DNA from: Echinicola arenosa
GTDB taxonomy: Bacteria > Bacteroidota > Bacteroidia > Cytophagales > Cyclobacteriaceae
NCBI RefSeq assembly: GCF_014841125.1
Contig: NZ_JACYTQ010000002.1
Location: forward strand, 558,001-622,000
Direction: 5' to 3'
DNA: 64,000 nucleotides
Position numbers and translations under genes: made by a program. Of this stretch, positions 1 through 8,271 are shown piece after piece; the first letter of the stretch is position 1; the number at the start of each line of letters is the position of its first letter. Below the pieces are notes generated by a model that made no database searches, was not told where the DNA came from, and worked only from the letters and a program-made list of their open reading frames with translations.

Positions 1-731
1 TTCTGATATTTCCAGGCAGATTCATCCCAGATAAATAGTAAATCATCAGAAAACTCCCTTCTCATCCATTGGTGTGAGCTAATCGCAAAATCAGTTTTTT
101 GATCTCTATCCTGATCGGTGATCGCATAGGTTGGGATTTTTTGAAGAAATGTCCTCAGTTCTGATTCTGATCTTGTTTGCTGCACTTTCCAGATAGCTTG
201 GGCTAAGGTATTTCCTCCACCCCAAACGGTAATCCAAAGAGGGCGCTGATCCGACTCATCTGCAAGCTCGATGATCAATTCACTTCCTTCCGAATTGTTG
301 TCTGCTCCAATAAATTGCTGACCTCGGTTTTTGCTGCCAAATACAGTAATGCTTCGCAAATAGTCCGGACTTGGCCAGTAACCTATGCTTTGATTTGATT
401 CATCGGCAAGAAAGCCTTGTTGATTTGATCGTTTCATCAAGTTTGGAAGGTCCTTTTCATAAGCGTCTATTGCATCATGAATCAAGTCCATGAAATCATC
501 TCGAGTTTTATCGAGACTCCAACCTGTAGTGAAAATCAGTCCCTCGATTTCATATAAATCTGCGTGGACAAACAATCTGACCAAAGATTCACTATCATCG
601 GTTTCCCAAGTGGAAACATCCGTCAATACAACAATTCTCGGCTTTGGTATAGCTTTCTTTTGATCTTGCTGGGCAAAAGCACAGCAGGAAATAATAGACG
701 CAAGGAAAAGAGCGGGAATTGATTTTTTCAT
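1..731 (-). CDS. Secreted Sde182/DUF1593 nucleoside-hydrolase-like protein, N-terminal part (partial)
   Basis: The minus-strand frame opens at an ATG at 731 and stays open past the left edge, so the C-terminus is missing. The first 20 or so residues (MKKSIPALFLASIISCCAFA) form a signal peptide, so the product is exported. Next comes a beta strand and acidic cluster, VVLTDVSTWETDDSESL, matching the Asp-rich metal-site region of nucleoside-hydrolase folds, then WGGGNTLAQA, which recurs in the two other copies at 2241-3536 and 5365-6825. This is the fold called cellulose-binding Sde182 nucleoside-hydrolase-like (DUF1593). The natural substrate of this family is not firmly established; the neighbouring pectate lyase suggests a role in pectin breakdown, which is inference. 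It lies 76 bases downstream of the pectate lyase on the same strand, probably in one operon. Confidence 0.85.
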   Translation of the reverse strand, partial: MKKSIPALFLASIISCCAFAQQDQKKAIPKPRIVVLTDVSTWETDDSESLVRLFVHADLYEIEGLIFTTGWSLDKTRDDFMDLIHDAIDAYEKDLPNLMKRSNQQGFLADESNQSIGYWPSPDYLRSITVFGSKNRGQQFIGADNNSEGSELIIELADESDQRPLWITVWGGGNTLAQAIWKVQQTRSESELRTFLQKIPTYAITDQDRDQKTDFAISSHQWMRREFSDDLLFIWDESAWKYQ

Positions 732-807
732 TAAACAAAAGGTATGACTCAAGGAGCTAAGGAGAATTATAAATAATTTTGGGTTAGATTTAGAAGGTCG
801 GGATTTT

Positions 808-2196
808 TTACTTGATTGAATTCAAATAATTTTCCAACATGGTATAACCTTCTTTAATAAGATTTCTATCTGCACCATCGGTAGGATTAAGACCATTCTC
901 CAATTCCCATTCATCTGGCATTCCATCATGATCGGAGTCTTTAGGAGCTGGTAAACTCTTGAGTTCAGGCCATCCACCTACATCGTTTTGGGAATCAATG
1001 ATTCCTGATTTTTTTGAAGGATCGATCAATGAGTGATCCTTTCTGTAAGTTCCTCCTTCATATGTTGTAGATCCTCCTTTTGTCTCGTTGACTATCCTGA
1101 TATCCACTTCATCTCGTTTTGGCAGGATAGCGCCGGCGTTTGCTAATACCAATTCAAAAGCTTCTTCGGCCTTTTGTTGGTTTATGGGCATGGCATCCCA
1201 CGGTTTATTTAGCTTCACAAATTTCAAGTTTTCTTCCCCTCCTTGAGGCTGCACTCCGCCTTCCCAATTGTTGGCAGTCACTTTCTCATTGCCTATCATG
1301 ACATTCTCAGCAATATACCATTTTCCAAAATCACTCGTAGTATCCCGCATATTAGGGTTTACAAGTCTATATCGAACTTCTCCCTTCTCGGTAGCGGGTC
1401 CTGGTTTATAGTAGTTTGCGACCATATTGATCGTCGAAAATGCGAACTTCGGATTATTTACTTGTTGGTTTTCTCCTCCATAAGTGCTGTTGTATCCCCA
1501 ATTATAGACCACATTATTTCTATAATCTGTAAAGCCAGAACCTGACGCCATTCTTGGGTTTCGGCTACCATGATGAGCGAAAAGATTATGGTGATAGCTA
1601 CCGTAGTTGGATCCCCAAATTCCACCAAAACCATGAGCTCCTTTGATATGATTGGAGTCATGCATGCTCTCCGAAATTATACACCATTGTACAGTAATAC
1701 TGTCGCAATGGTATATGGACATGGTTTCATCCACACTCCAGCTTGCAGAAATATGATCTAAAATAATGTGTTTGGTATATCTACTTGAAACAGCATCTGT
1801 GTCCTCTCCAGATTCGTTACCGAGTCTTACTCTTATAAACCGAATGATCACATGATCAGCATCGATCATCAGAGGAAATTTTTTGAGGCAAACCCCATCT
1901 CCAGGAGCTGTTTGACCAGCTATGGTGATATAGGGATTTTTGATTCGAAGTGGGCTTTCTAATTCGATGGTTCCTGAAACTTTGAATACAACAGTTCTAG
2001 CCCCTTTTGCTTCCACAGCAGCTCTCAAACTCCCTTCCCCATTATCATTCAAATTGGTGACTTCATAAACCGCTCCTCCACGGCCACCTTTGGAAAATTT
2101 CCCATAGCCTTCAGCTGTGGGAAAGGCAATTTGTTGGCAAATAGCTGATGTGTACATAATCAGGTTCAAAATGCCTATAAATAAGATTCTTTGCAT
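808..2196 (-). CDS. Secreted family 1 pectate lyase
   Basis: A 462-residue exported enzyme with a signal peptide of about 21 residues ending near CQQ. It cleaves polygalacturonate by beta-elimination, judged from family 1 features. The mature protein starts IAFPTAEGYGKFSKGGRGG and continues through parallel beta-helix segments (YITIAGQTAPGDGVCLKK, HVIIRFIRVR, HIILDHISASWSVDE). The active-site stretch HHNLFAHHGSRNPRM at about residues 203-217 holds the conserved Arg of pectate lyase C-type enzymes. The C-terminus has an Asp-rich calcium-loop motif, DSDHDGMPDEWELENGLNP, common in exported Bacteroidota carbohydrate enzymes. It lies between two DUF1593 genes on the same strand (44-base and 76-base gaps), a likely three-gene transcript starting at 3536. 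A decayed second copy lies at 6853-7467. Confidence 0.92.
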   Translation of the reverse strand: MQRILFIGILNLIMYTSAICQQIAFPTAEGYGKFSKGGRGGAVYEVTNLNDNGEGSLRAAVEAKGARTVVFKVSGTIELESPLRIKNPYITIAGQTAPGDGVCLKKFPLMIDADHVIIRFIRVRLGNESGEDTDAVSSRYTKHIILDHISASWSVDETMSIYHCDSITVQWCIISESMHDSNHIKGAHGFGGIWGSNYGSYHHNLFAHHGSRNPRMASGSGFTDYRNNVVYNWGYNSTYGGENQQVNNPKFAFSTINMVANYYKPGPATEKGEVRYRLVNPNMRDTTSDFGKWYIAENVMIGNEKVTANNWEGGVQPQGGEENLKFVKLNKPWDAMPINQQKAEEAFELVLANAGAILPKRDEVDIRIVNETKGGSTTYEGGTYRKDHSLIDPSKKSGIIDSQNDVGGWPELKSLPAPKDSDHDGMPDEWELENGLNPTDGADRNLIKEGYTMLENYLNSIK

Positions 2197-2240
2197 ATTT
2201 TGGGAGTATTATTATTTCTTTGAATTTTAATAGATTAAAA

Positions 2241-3536
2241 TTATTTATCGAGCCATTTCCACCTTTCTGCCCAATCCATTAAAAACTCATTTCTATATTT
2301 TGAGATGGTCTTGGCGCCTTGCTGATCTTCGATAAAAAGAGTTTCATCTACTTTGTCACTATACCAATTTGCACCTAATCGGTAATCATCTGGTGAAGCA
2401 TTTCCCGGCCAAGGAAAGGTGCTGATGTAATTTCCTTCCAAACCGTCCAATTCAGAGATAGCGCTACTGGATTTATAATACCCTTTTTCGGGTTTTTTAG
2501 ACGAATATTTAATCCCATAAATACCATCACCCAAATAATATCCTGGCCAAGTCTGATTTTGAATCTCCATTTCGAACACAACTGAATCCTCGGGGACCTC
2601 AAGTTCAGGCCCTTCAAATCTCCACTCAATAGTTCCATAGGCCGCCACCTTATCTTCTAATGAACTTCCTCTTAGAAATACATTTCTTGAACTGCGATTG
2701 ATCTTTTCAAAACTTCCACCCCAGCTTTCTCCGGTAGGTTCGTTTGGGTCACCGTTCATAAGATAAACCAGTGAAGGAGTGTCGCCCATTTTGATATTTC
2801 CATCATAATACTTGATAAAATCCTGGCCCATGGCTCCTCGACCATCAATGTAGTTTTTGTAAAAGGCGTCTCCTTTTAGATCCTCTGGCGAATCCTCATC
2901 CATAAACCATCCTCTGTAGGTGGAATTTGCCTCTATCATCCAAAGGTCAGGATGATGTTCAGCTATATAGGAATAGGCATTGATACTCCACTTTTTATTG
3001 GGGCCGCCTATCCAATACACTCTGATATTTTCTTTGATTTCGGGAGCATCATGAAGTGCCTGTGCAAGATCTTCAATCCCTCCCCAAACAAGTACCCATA
3101 GCGGTTGCTCACTTTCTTTCTTGGCACATTTTATAATCCATTCTGAACCTTCCGTAGGAGTGGTATAGCCTCTAAAAGGAGCGGCATCTTTTCCGCCTTG
3201 CTTGGTAATGGATCTTAGGGATATTGGAGTTGGAAATTCTGGAGCATGCCTTAAAAGTCGATTGTAATCTATTTCATATAGATCGATCATATCTTGAAAA
3301 TCCTTGGTGCTGCCTTCTCCATAAGGTGATGAAATCAAGCCTTCGATCTGGAATTGATCTGCATACATCAATAGATGAATCATCGATTGAAAATCATCGG
3401 GATCCGTTCCTCCTATATCTGAGCTGATCAATACCCTTGGCCTAAGAACTTTTTTCTCATGTTCCTTGCAGCCAAATAAGAAAGCAAAAAACAGGACCCC
3501 TATTAAACCTGATATACTTTGACTTTTCAACTTCAT
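2241..3536 (-). CDS. Sde182/DUF1593 nucleoside-hydrolase-like lipoprotein
   Basis: A 431-residue protein whose N-terminus (MKLKSQSISG, hydrophobic stretch, then LFGCKEHEK) is a lipoprotein signal with Cys at about 23, so it is probably membrane anchored. VLISSDIGGTDPDDFQSMIH is the acidic metal-site motif of the nucleoside-hydrolase-like fold. WVLVWGGIEDLAQAL is the conserved second motif. Unlike the copy at 5365-6825, it has no obvious Asp-rich Ig-like tail; the last 130 residues may be a divergent carbohydrate-binding domain. It is the first gene of the minus-strand group with the pectate lyase and the partial DUF1593 gene. It is divergent from the AraC-type regulator at 3658, with 121 bases between. 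Real enzymatic activity is unknown. Confidence 0.85.
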   Translation of the reverse strand: MKLKSQSISGLIGVLFFAFLFGCKEHEKKVLRPRVLISSDIGGTDPDDFQSMIHLLMYADQFQIEGLISSPYGEGSTKDFQDMIDLYEIDYNRLLRHAPEFPTPISLRSITKQGGKDAAPFRGYTTPTEGSEWIIKCAKKESEQPLWVLVWGGIEDLAQALHDAPEIKENIRVYWIGGPNKKWSINAYSYIAEHHPDLWMIEANSTYRGWFMDEDSPEDLKGDAFYKNYIDGRGAMGQDFIKYYDGNIKMGDTPSLVYLMNGDPNEPTGESWGGSFEKINRSSRNVFLRGSSLEDKVAAYGTIEWRFEGPELEVPEDSVVFEMEIQNQTWPGYYLGDGIYGIKYSSKKPEKGYYKSSSAISELDGLEGNYISTFPWPGNASPDDYRLGANWYSDKVDETLFIEDQQGAKTISKYRNEFLMDWAERWKWLDK

Positions 3537-3608
3537 TCTTTGGATTTACCTATTGACCCTTTGGTTAATATTTTAACATAACTCATGAAATGTAAATTTA
3601 TTCTCGTA

Positions 3609-3637
3609 TTTACAGAAAAACTACCTACATTTCTGTA
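3609..3637. promoter_or_regulatory. Inverted repeat, candidate operator between DUF1593 gene and AraC regulator
   Basis: Eight-base arms TACAGAAA (3611-3618) and TTTCTGTA (3630-3637) are separated by 11 bases, giving half-site spacing of about two helical turns. The repeat sits 20 bases before the start of the AraC regulator and in the shared promoter region of the divergent pectinolytic genes. It is a plausible binding site for the adjacent regulator, but this is inferred only from symmetry and place. Confidence 0.4.
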
Positions 3638-3657
3638 TAAACCTATCAAAATCCTAG

Positions 3658-4500
3658 ATGATAAATACTTTTGATGAAAGACGAAATGAGTTTAAACCTT
3701 ATGGATTGACTTGTGAGCTATGGTCTCCAAGCATAATGAGAAAGCCTGATAGACACAATGAAATTGAAATAAACTATTTCCCGGAAGTTGGCATTACTTA
3801 TCTTATTCAAGGAAATAAAGTAGTTGTTCCACCTAAAAAACTGACTGTTTTTTGGGGGCTTATTCCCCATCAAATTATTGATTTCAATAATGATAAGCCA
3901 TATTACGTCTGCACGGTACCATTCTCACTTTTTTTGGAATGGAAGCTTTCTGTTCCTTTTGTGGATAAGCTGCTTAAAGGTGACGTGCTATTTGAAGCTT
4001 CTGAGGAGCGTTCGAAGTACGATGAGTATCTTTTCAAAAACTGGCTGGCAGATATCAATGTAAATGAAGCCGCAGAAGTTGCGTTGCTCGAAATACATGC
4101 AAGATTGAGAAGAATGTCTATAGGCAATTACTCTTCTGAAAAAAAGGAATACCCATCACTTCAATACAATGAAATCAGTCAGGTAGAACGGATTGCTATT
4201 TTTATTGCTCAAAATTATTCGGATCCTATCAAAGTATCTTCAATTGGTCAGGCTGTGGGTTTGAATCCTGACCACGCTAATTCGATTTTCAAGAGGACAT
4301 TTGGAAGTACGCTAAGCGAATACATCACAGAGGAAAGAATCTCTCATGCGCAGAGGAAGTTGGTAGCGACAGACAAAAGCATCACAGATATCGCGTTTGA
4401 TTGTGGTTTCAATTCTATCAGTCGCTTTAATGCAGCTTTTCTGAAAATCAATGGGTGTACACCAAGAGAATTTAGGAAGAGGTATTTGTTGAACAGATAA
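3658..4500 (+). CDS. AraC-family transcriptional regulator
   Basis: A 280-residue cytoplasmic DNA-binding protein. The N-terminal half looks like a cupin sensor domain (EINYFPEVGITYLIQG, then LTVFWGLIPHQII). The C-terminal 95 residues are a double helix-turn-helix of AraC type: IKVSSIGQAVGLNPDHANSI, then the recognition signature SITDIAFDCGFNSISRFNAA and ending CTPREFRKRY. The ATG at 3658 is the first start codon after the divergent promoter region. The position beside two DUF1593-pectate lyase groups suggests it senses a pectin-derived sugar and activates one or both; the ligand is unknown. The gene is intact, although the region after it is full of decayed mobile DNA. Confidence 0.9.
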   Translation: MINTFDERRNEFKPYGLTCELWSPSIMRKPDRHNEIEINYFPEVGITYLIQGNKVVVPPKKLTVFWGLIPHQIIDFNNDKPYYVCTVPFSLFLEWKLSVPFVDKLLKGDVLFEASEERSKYDEYLFKNWLADINVNEAAEVALLEIHARLRRMSIGNYSSEKKEYPSLQYNEISQVERIAIFIAQNYSDPIKVSSIGQAVGLNPDHANSIFKRTFGSTLSEYITEERISHAQRKLVATDKSITDIAFDCGFNSISRFNAAFLKINGCTPREFRKRYLLNR

Positions 4501-4940
4501 CAATAAATCTTCCAATTAAAGAAAAAAGTAAGATGGGGACAAATAGATGAACAGGTTCATTTTGCTTTTATAGCGCTAAATTTATTTGAATCGTATAATT
4601 CAAAAGGGGCTCACATTACCAAGCAAGCCCGTTATTCAATTCAAATTTTTAAATGATCTTTTTTCTTTTTGATGTAAAAAGCAGAAAATCGACCTATTTA
4701 CATATGTACAAATTTTAGAAAACGAACCTTTGATTTATTATTGAATTCTTTTGCATGTTTCTGAATATCATTTCCACCTCGTAAAATTCGTACGGTACGA
4801 GTTATACGAATCCTGCAATGATTTCTATAGAAAATTTTAGTATGCATTTTTTCTTGGTTACCATACAGTTCCTAATAGAGGCCATAATGGTCCACAGGGT
4901 TTGAGCTTTGTAAAGCTAAAGAGTTCCCACATATTGTAAA
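4501..4940. other. Non-coding stretch with one insertion-sequence-end-like motif
   Basis: No gene is supported here. The stretch is AT-rich. A GGGGACAAAT motif at 4536-4545 repeats the motif found three times at 7911-7948 after the istB remnant, so it may be an old insertion-sequence end. A degraded upstream portion of the recombinase remnant may begin near 4900, but no frame is readable with confidence. Confidence 0.5.
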
Positions 4941-5186
4941 AGGGCTGAAATCAGGAAAAGGTGATTGACACTGCACACCCTGCGTCATAGCTTTGCTGTC
5001 CACTAATTGGAAAACTGTACGGACATACGATATATCCAGACACTTCTGGGTCACAATAGCCCAAAGACAACCATGCTTTATACCCACGTGAGTGAAAATA
5101 AGTTGCAAAAAATAAGCAGCCCTTTTGCGGGCAAAACTGTCAATCCAACCAGAAGTTTCAAGCAGCGAAGCCTAAGAACCTTCTGA
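4941..5186 (+). pseudogene. Decayed tyrosine recombinase (integrase), C-terminal catalytic fragment
   Basis: Reading the frame that contains base 4977 gives TLHTLRHSFAVH, a TAA stop, then LENCTDIRYIQTLLGHNSPK, TTMLYTHVSENKLQK and a normal stop at 5184-5186. These are the RHSF box, the LLGH box and the YTH catalytic tyrosine of tyrosine recombinases. Two in-frame stops (TGA at 4962, TAA replacing the Leu after FAVH) and the missing N-terminal half show it is dead. Among known relatives it resembles integrases with the sequence ENGTDIRYIQ, common in mobile elements of Bacteroidota. It is distinct from the intact chromosomal XerC at 55732-56616. It probably marks an old integration that brought or bordered the second DUF1593-pectate lyase pair. 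Confidence 0.85.
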
Positions 5187-5364
5187 AAACCCCGTCATGA
5201 AAAGATTCATAAAAGACAAATGCCCATAGCAGCGCCCGGCTTAGTTCAACTATGTTTTAACCGTAATTTTGATAGTCTTAAGAAAATAGTTTATTTTTTG
5301 CCTAGATTGCGTTTAAAACTCTTTACGTTTGCCGCATACCAGCACTATTAACATTGCCCATCAA

Positions 5365-6825
5365 ATGAATCGACTGATAATAATCTTTCTATCGCCAATA
5401 ATTTTTTCGTGTTGCAATAGTGACCCGTCCATTGGATCAGAAGTGAAACCACGTGTAATTGTCACTTCAGATGGTGAAATAGACGATGAATGTTCGTTAG
5501 TTCGGTTTTTACTTTATACGAACGAATGGGACGTAGAAGGCATCATTACTTCAAGCTCTCAATATCATTGGCAAGGTCATAGATGGGCAGGGAATGATTG
5601 GGCAGTTCCCTACCTGGATGCTTACGAAAAAGTTTACCCTAACCTCCTTGAGCACGACAAAGATTATCCATCCCCTGATTATCTCAAATCTGTCACTTTG
5701 CTGGGTAATGTAGCAAATGAAGGTGAGATGGATTCCATTACACCCGGCTCTCAGCATATTGTCAATGTATTGCTGGACGAATCAGATGACCGCCCTGTTT
5801 GGGTTCAGGCATGGGGTGGTTCCAATACCATTGCACGAGCATTGAAGACCATAGAAGAAGATTACCCTGATAAAATGGAAATTGTAGCTAATAAACTCCG
5901 ATTGTTTTTGATATGGGAGCAAGATTCGACCTACCAGTCTTACATTCGTCCACATTGGGGGAAATACAATATTCCTACAATCATCAGTGACCAATTTTGG
6001 GCTATTGCCTACCAATGGGACAAAGTTATGCCCGAGGATAAAATCGATTACTTCAAAGTGGACTGGATGAAAACGAATATTCTGGAAGGACATGGCCCAC
6101 TTTGCTCATTATATCAGGCCTATCAGGGCGGCAATGATAACGAAGGCTGGGGAGCGGGTAACCCAAAGCAGAAAGGCTCTTTTCGATCGGAAGGTGATTC
6201 ACCCGCCTTCTTACACACTATCCCAACCGGATTGCGCAATATGGAATCTCCTGTTTTTGGTGGGTGGGGCGGCAGATATGTACATGTCAGGGAAAATACC
6301 TGGCTAGATCCCGTTCCTTTTGACGATTATGAATATCCCGAAGGCAGATGGTACACCAAATCAGCCTGGGGAAGAAATTACATGAGGTCTGTTTACCCGG
6401 AAAATCAGGATCAGATGAACGTGTATTTTAAACCCATGACACGTTGGGCAGATGCTATACAAAATGACTTTGCTGCGCGTGCCGACTGGTGTGTTAAAAG
6501 TTTCAAAGATGCCAATCATCAACCAGTGGTACAGCTTAACCATAAGGTTGATCTGGTAGCCTACCCCGGTGATGATGTAAGACTCAATGCTGAAGGCAGC
6601 TATGACCCGGATGACGATAAATTATATTGTAAATGGTGGCAATATGAGGAGGCTGATACTTATGAGGGGATTGTGAAAATTGATCAACCGGAAAGTTTTA
6701 ACACGAATTTTACAATTCCTGCTGATGCTAATCAAGGTGAAACCATTCATATCATCTGTGAAGTTCGAGACAATGGCACCCCTAACCTGACGCGATACAA
6801 GAGAGTGATAATAACCGTAAAATAG
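5365..6825 (+). CDS. Secreted Sde182/DUF1593 nucleoside-hydrolase-like protein with C-terminal Ig-like domain
   Basis: A 486-residue exported protein. A TTG at 5329 would extend it by 12 residues, but the ATG at 5365 begins directly with a signal peptide (MNRLIIIFLSPIIFSCCNSD), a lipoprotein-like one with Cys at about 16-17. The catalytic-fold motif is VIVTSDGEIDDECSLVRFLL, followed by WVQAWGGSNTIARAL. The last 90 residues are a beta-rich domain with YPGDDVRLNAEGSYDPDDDK and VRDNGTPNLTRYKRVI, matching the Sde182 C-terminal domain. It is the third DUF1593 copy in 7 kb. A pectate lyase pseudogene follows after 27 bases, repeating the order seen on the other strand. The polysaccharide target is unknown; pectin is inferred from neighbours. 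Confidence 0.87.
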   Translation: MNRLIIIFLSPIIFSCCNSDPSIGSEVKPRVIVTSDGEIDDECSLVRFLLYTNEWDVEGIITSSSQYHWQGHRWAGNDWAVPYLDAYEKVYPNLLEHDKDYPSPDYLKSVTLLGNVANEGEMDSITPGSQHIVNVLLDESDDRPVWVQAWGGSNTIARALKTIEEDYPDKMEIVANKLRLFLIWEQDSTYQSYIRPHWGKYNIPTIISDQFWAIAYQWDKVMPEDKIDYFKVDWMKTNILEGHGPLCSLYQAYQGGNDNEGWGAGNPKQKGSFRSEGDSPAFLHTIPTGLRNMESPVFGGWGGRYVHVRENTWLDPVPFDDYEYPEGRWYTKSAWGRNYMRSVYPENQDQMNVYFKPMTRWADAIQNDFAARADWCVKSFKDANHQPVVQLNHKVDLVAYPGDDVRLNAEGSYDPDDDKLYCKWWQYEEADTYEGIVKIDQPESFNTNFTIPADANQGETIHIICEVRDNGTPNLTRYKRVIITVK

Positions 6826-6852
6826 GATGTAGAATATTTAAAAAACCCAATT

Positions 6853-7467
6853 ATGAAAAATCTGCTATTCCCCATGGCGCTACTGATCGTTTCGTGTGCA
6901 TATGCCCTTCAGCTCGCATTCCCTACAACCGAAGGTTATGGGAAATTCGCCAAGGGAGGAAGAGGAGGTACCGTTCATTAAGTTACCAACCTTAGGGACA
7001 ATGGAAAAGGCAGCCTAAGGCTACTGTAGATGCCGAAGGCCCACTAACGGTTGTTTTAAGGTCTCTTGAAACATAGAGCTGGAGAGCCCGATAAGTATCA
7101 AAAATCCCTACATTACAATTGCTGGACAGACTGCCCCGGGGATGGGATTTGCTTAAAAAAACATCCGTTACAAATAAATAATGACCATGTGATCATTAGA
7201 TATATCCGGGTGCGTCCAGGTGATTTGTCAGGCAATGACTATGATGCAGTTTCCGGTCGGTATTTCAAACATGCAATTATCAATCTTGTTTCTGCCAGCT
7301 GGAGTATCGATGAGTGTATGTCCATCTATCATTGTGACAGTATCACCGTGCAGTGGAGTATGATTACCGAAAGTCTGAGTGGCTCAAACCACGTAAAAGG
7401 TTCTCATGGGTTCGGCGGTATATGGGTCTCCAACTATGGTACTTACCATCACAATTTACTTGCACAT
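6853..7467 (+). pseudogene. Pectate lyase pseudogene, frameshifted and truncated by an insertion sequence
   Basis: From an ATG at 6853 a signal peptide (MKNLLFPMALLIVSCAYA) and LAFPTTEGYGKFAKGGRGG match the intact lyase at 808-2196. A TAA at 6979-6981 replaces a Glu codon. The following bases encode VTNLRDNGKGSLR, ATVDAEGPLTVVL, IELESPISIKNPYITIAG in shifting frames, with indels near 7020 and 7060 and a one-base loss near 7137. After 7137 the frame is clean up to HHNLLAHT, where homology ends at about 7467, just before the SRNPRM active-site segment. It cannot make an active lyase. The two thirds present share gene order with the intact copy, so this is a duplicated module that has decayed. 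Confidence 0.9.
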
Positions 7468-7470
7468 ACA

Positions 7471-7770
7471 CTGGAAGGCTCCTACCATAAACTGCTCAAA
7501 AAGCTCGAAAAAACCCATGTGCTCATCTTGGACGACTTTGGCCTGGCCCCGATGGATGGACAGGCCATGATGGCCCTAATGGACATCATGGAAGACCGCT
7601 ATGAGAAAAGCTCAACGATCATTGCATCACAGATACCGGTCAGTCAATGGCATGGAACCATTGGTGATGACAGCATTGCAGATGCCGTGCTCGACAGGCT
7701 CGTATACTCCTCACATAAGATAGAAATGGAAGGAGAATCCATGAGAAGCAAAAAGAAGTTGGACAATTAA
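7471..7770 (+). pseudogene. istB: IS21-family istB helper ATPase, C-terminal remnant
   Basis: After the junction at about 7468-7471 the reading frame continues as an IstB/DnaC-like ATPase: YHKLLKKLEKTHVLILDDFG holds the Walker B region (LILDDFG). STIIASQIPVSQWHG, ADAVLDRLVYSSHKIEMEG and a basic tail SMRSKKKLDN complete the normal C-terminus. Walker A and the N-terminal half are absent, as is the istA transposase. The element therefore inserted in the pectate lyase gene and then lost most of its length. It is fused in frame to the lyase fragment, forming an open frame of about 234 codons from 7066 that could be mistaken for one gene. Confidence 0.9.
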
Positions 7771-8058
7771 ATTTTAACCCTATTATTGCATTTGGAAAAT
7801 GGCCCAATGATTCCCGGAATCCGTGACCCAGTATGCGCCGGTGCCCCCCCTGTTAAGCGCTCGGACATCACCTATACCTTCCAAAAATTGAGTAACAATA
7901 CAGTTCTAAAAGGGGGACAAAAAAGGGGACGATAAGGGGGACAAATTTGAGTCATTTGAAACCAATTGGAATTGAATTGAATCAAATTTATTATACAAAC
8001 TACATCAGGAACCCTATAAAACACAAAAAGTTGAACACAAAGGTTCAACTAATTGTTT
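7771..8058. mobile_element. IS21 right-end remnant and non-coding tail
   Basis: This follows the istB remnant. It includes a GC-rich stretch (about 7800-7865) and three repeats of GGGGACAAA/GGGGACGAT at 7912-7948, a pattern like the multiple terminal repeats of IS21-type elements. The exact end and any target duplication cannot be placed. From about 7950 to the tRNA gene the sequence is AT-rich with no gene. It adjoins the 3' end of a tRNA gene, a common integration site, but no attachment repeat was found. Confidence 0.55.
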
Positions 8059-8060
8059 AG

Positions 8061-8133
<73 letters not shown>

Positions 8134-8217
8134 ATATATCTTTATATTATTTATATCTTTTATCTAAATTAAAGGCGAAGATAGCGTTTCTGACCCCCTG
8201 TTTCCTTTATTGTGATA

Positions 8218-8247
8218 CAAAGGTACGTAGATATTATGAAAAATCAA
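8218..8247 (-). promoter_or_regulatory. Promoter of initiator tRNA
   Basis: On the minus strand a TTG (8247-8245), exactly 19 bases, then TACCTTTG (8225-8218) match the Bacteroidota sigma factor consensus TTG-N19-TAnnTTTG. Transcription would start near 8213 and run through the tRNA at 8133-8061. Confidence 0.75.
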
Positions 8248-8248
8248 G

Positions 8249-8256
8249 TACCTTTG
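8249..8256 (+). promoter_or_regulatory. Promoter -7 box of era
   Basis: TACCTTTG fits the -7 consensus TAnnTTTG and lies 15 bases before the era start codon. No good -33 TTG is seen at the ideal distance. Together with the opposite tRNA promoter it forms an inverted repeat with 11-base arms (8215-8225 and 8248-8258). Confidence 0.6.
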
Positions 8257-8271
8257 TAAAAAATTATTCAT

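Noticed and set aside
4872-5108. 78-codon minus-strand frame
   Set aside because: Opposite strand of the recombinase remnant, whose plus-strand reading has clear catalytic boxes.
7066-7770. Single intact gene of 234 codons
   Set aside because: Its two halves match unrelated families (pectate lyase and IstB) and the lyase frame upstream is broken, so it is a fusion of two pseudogenes.
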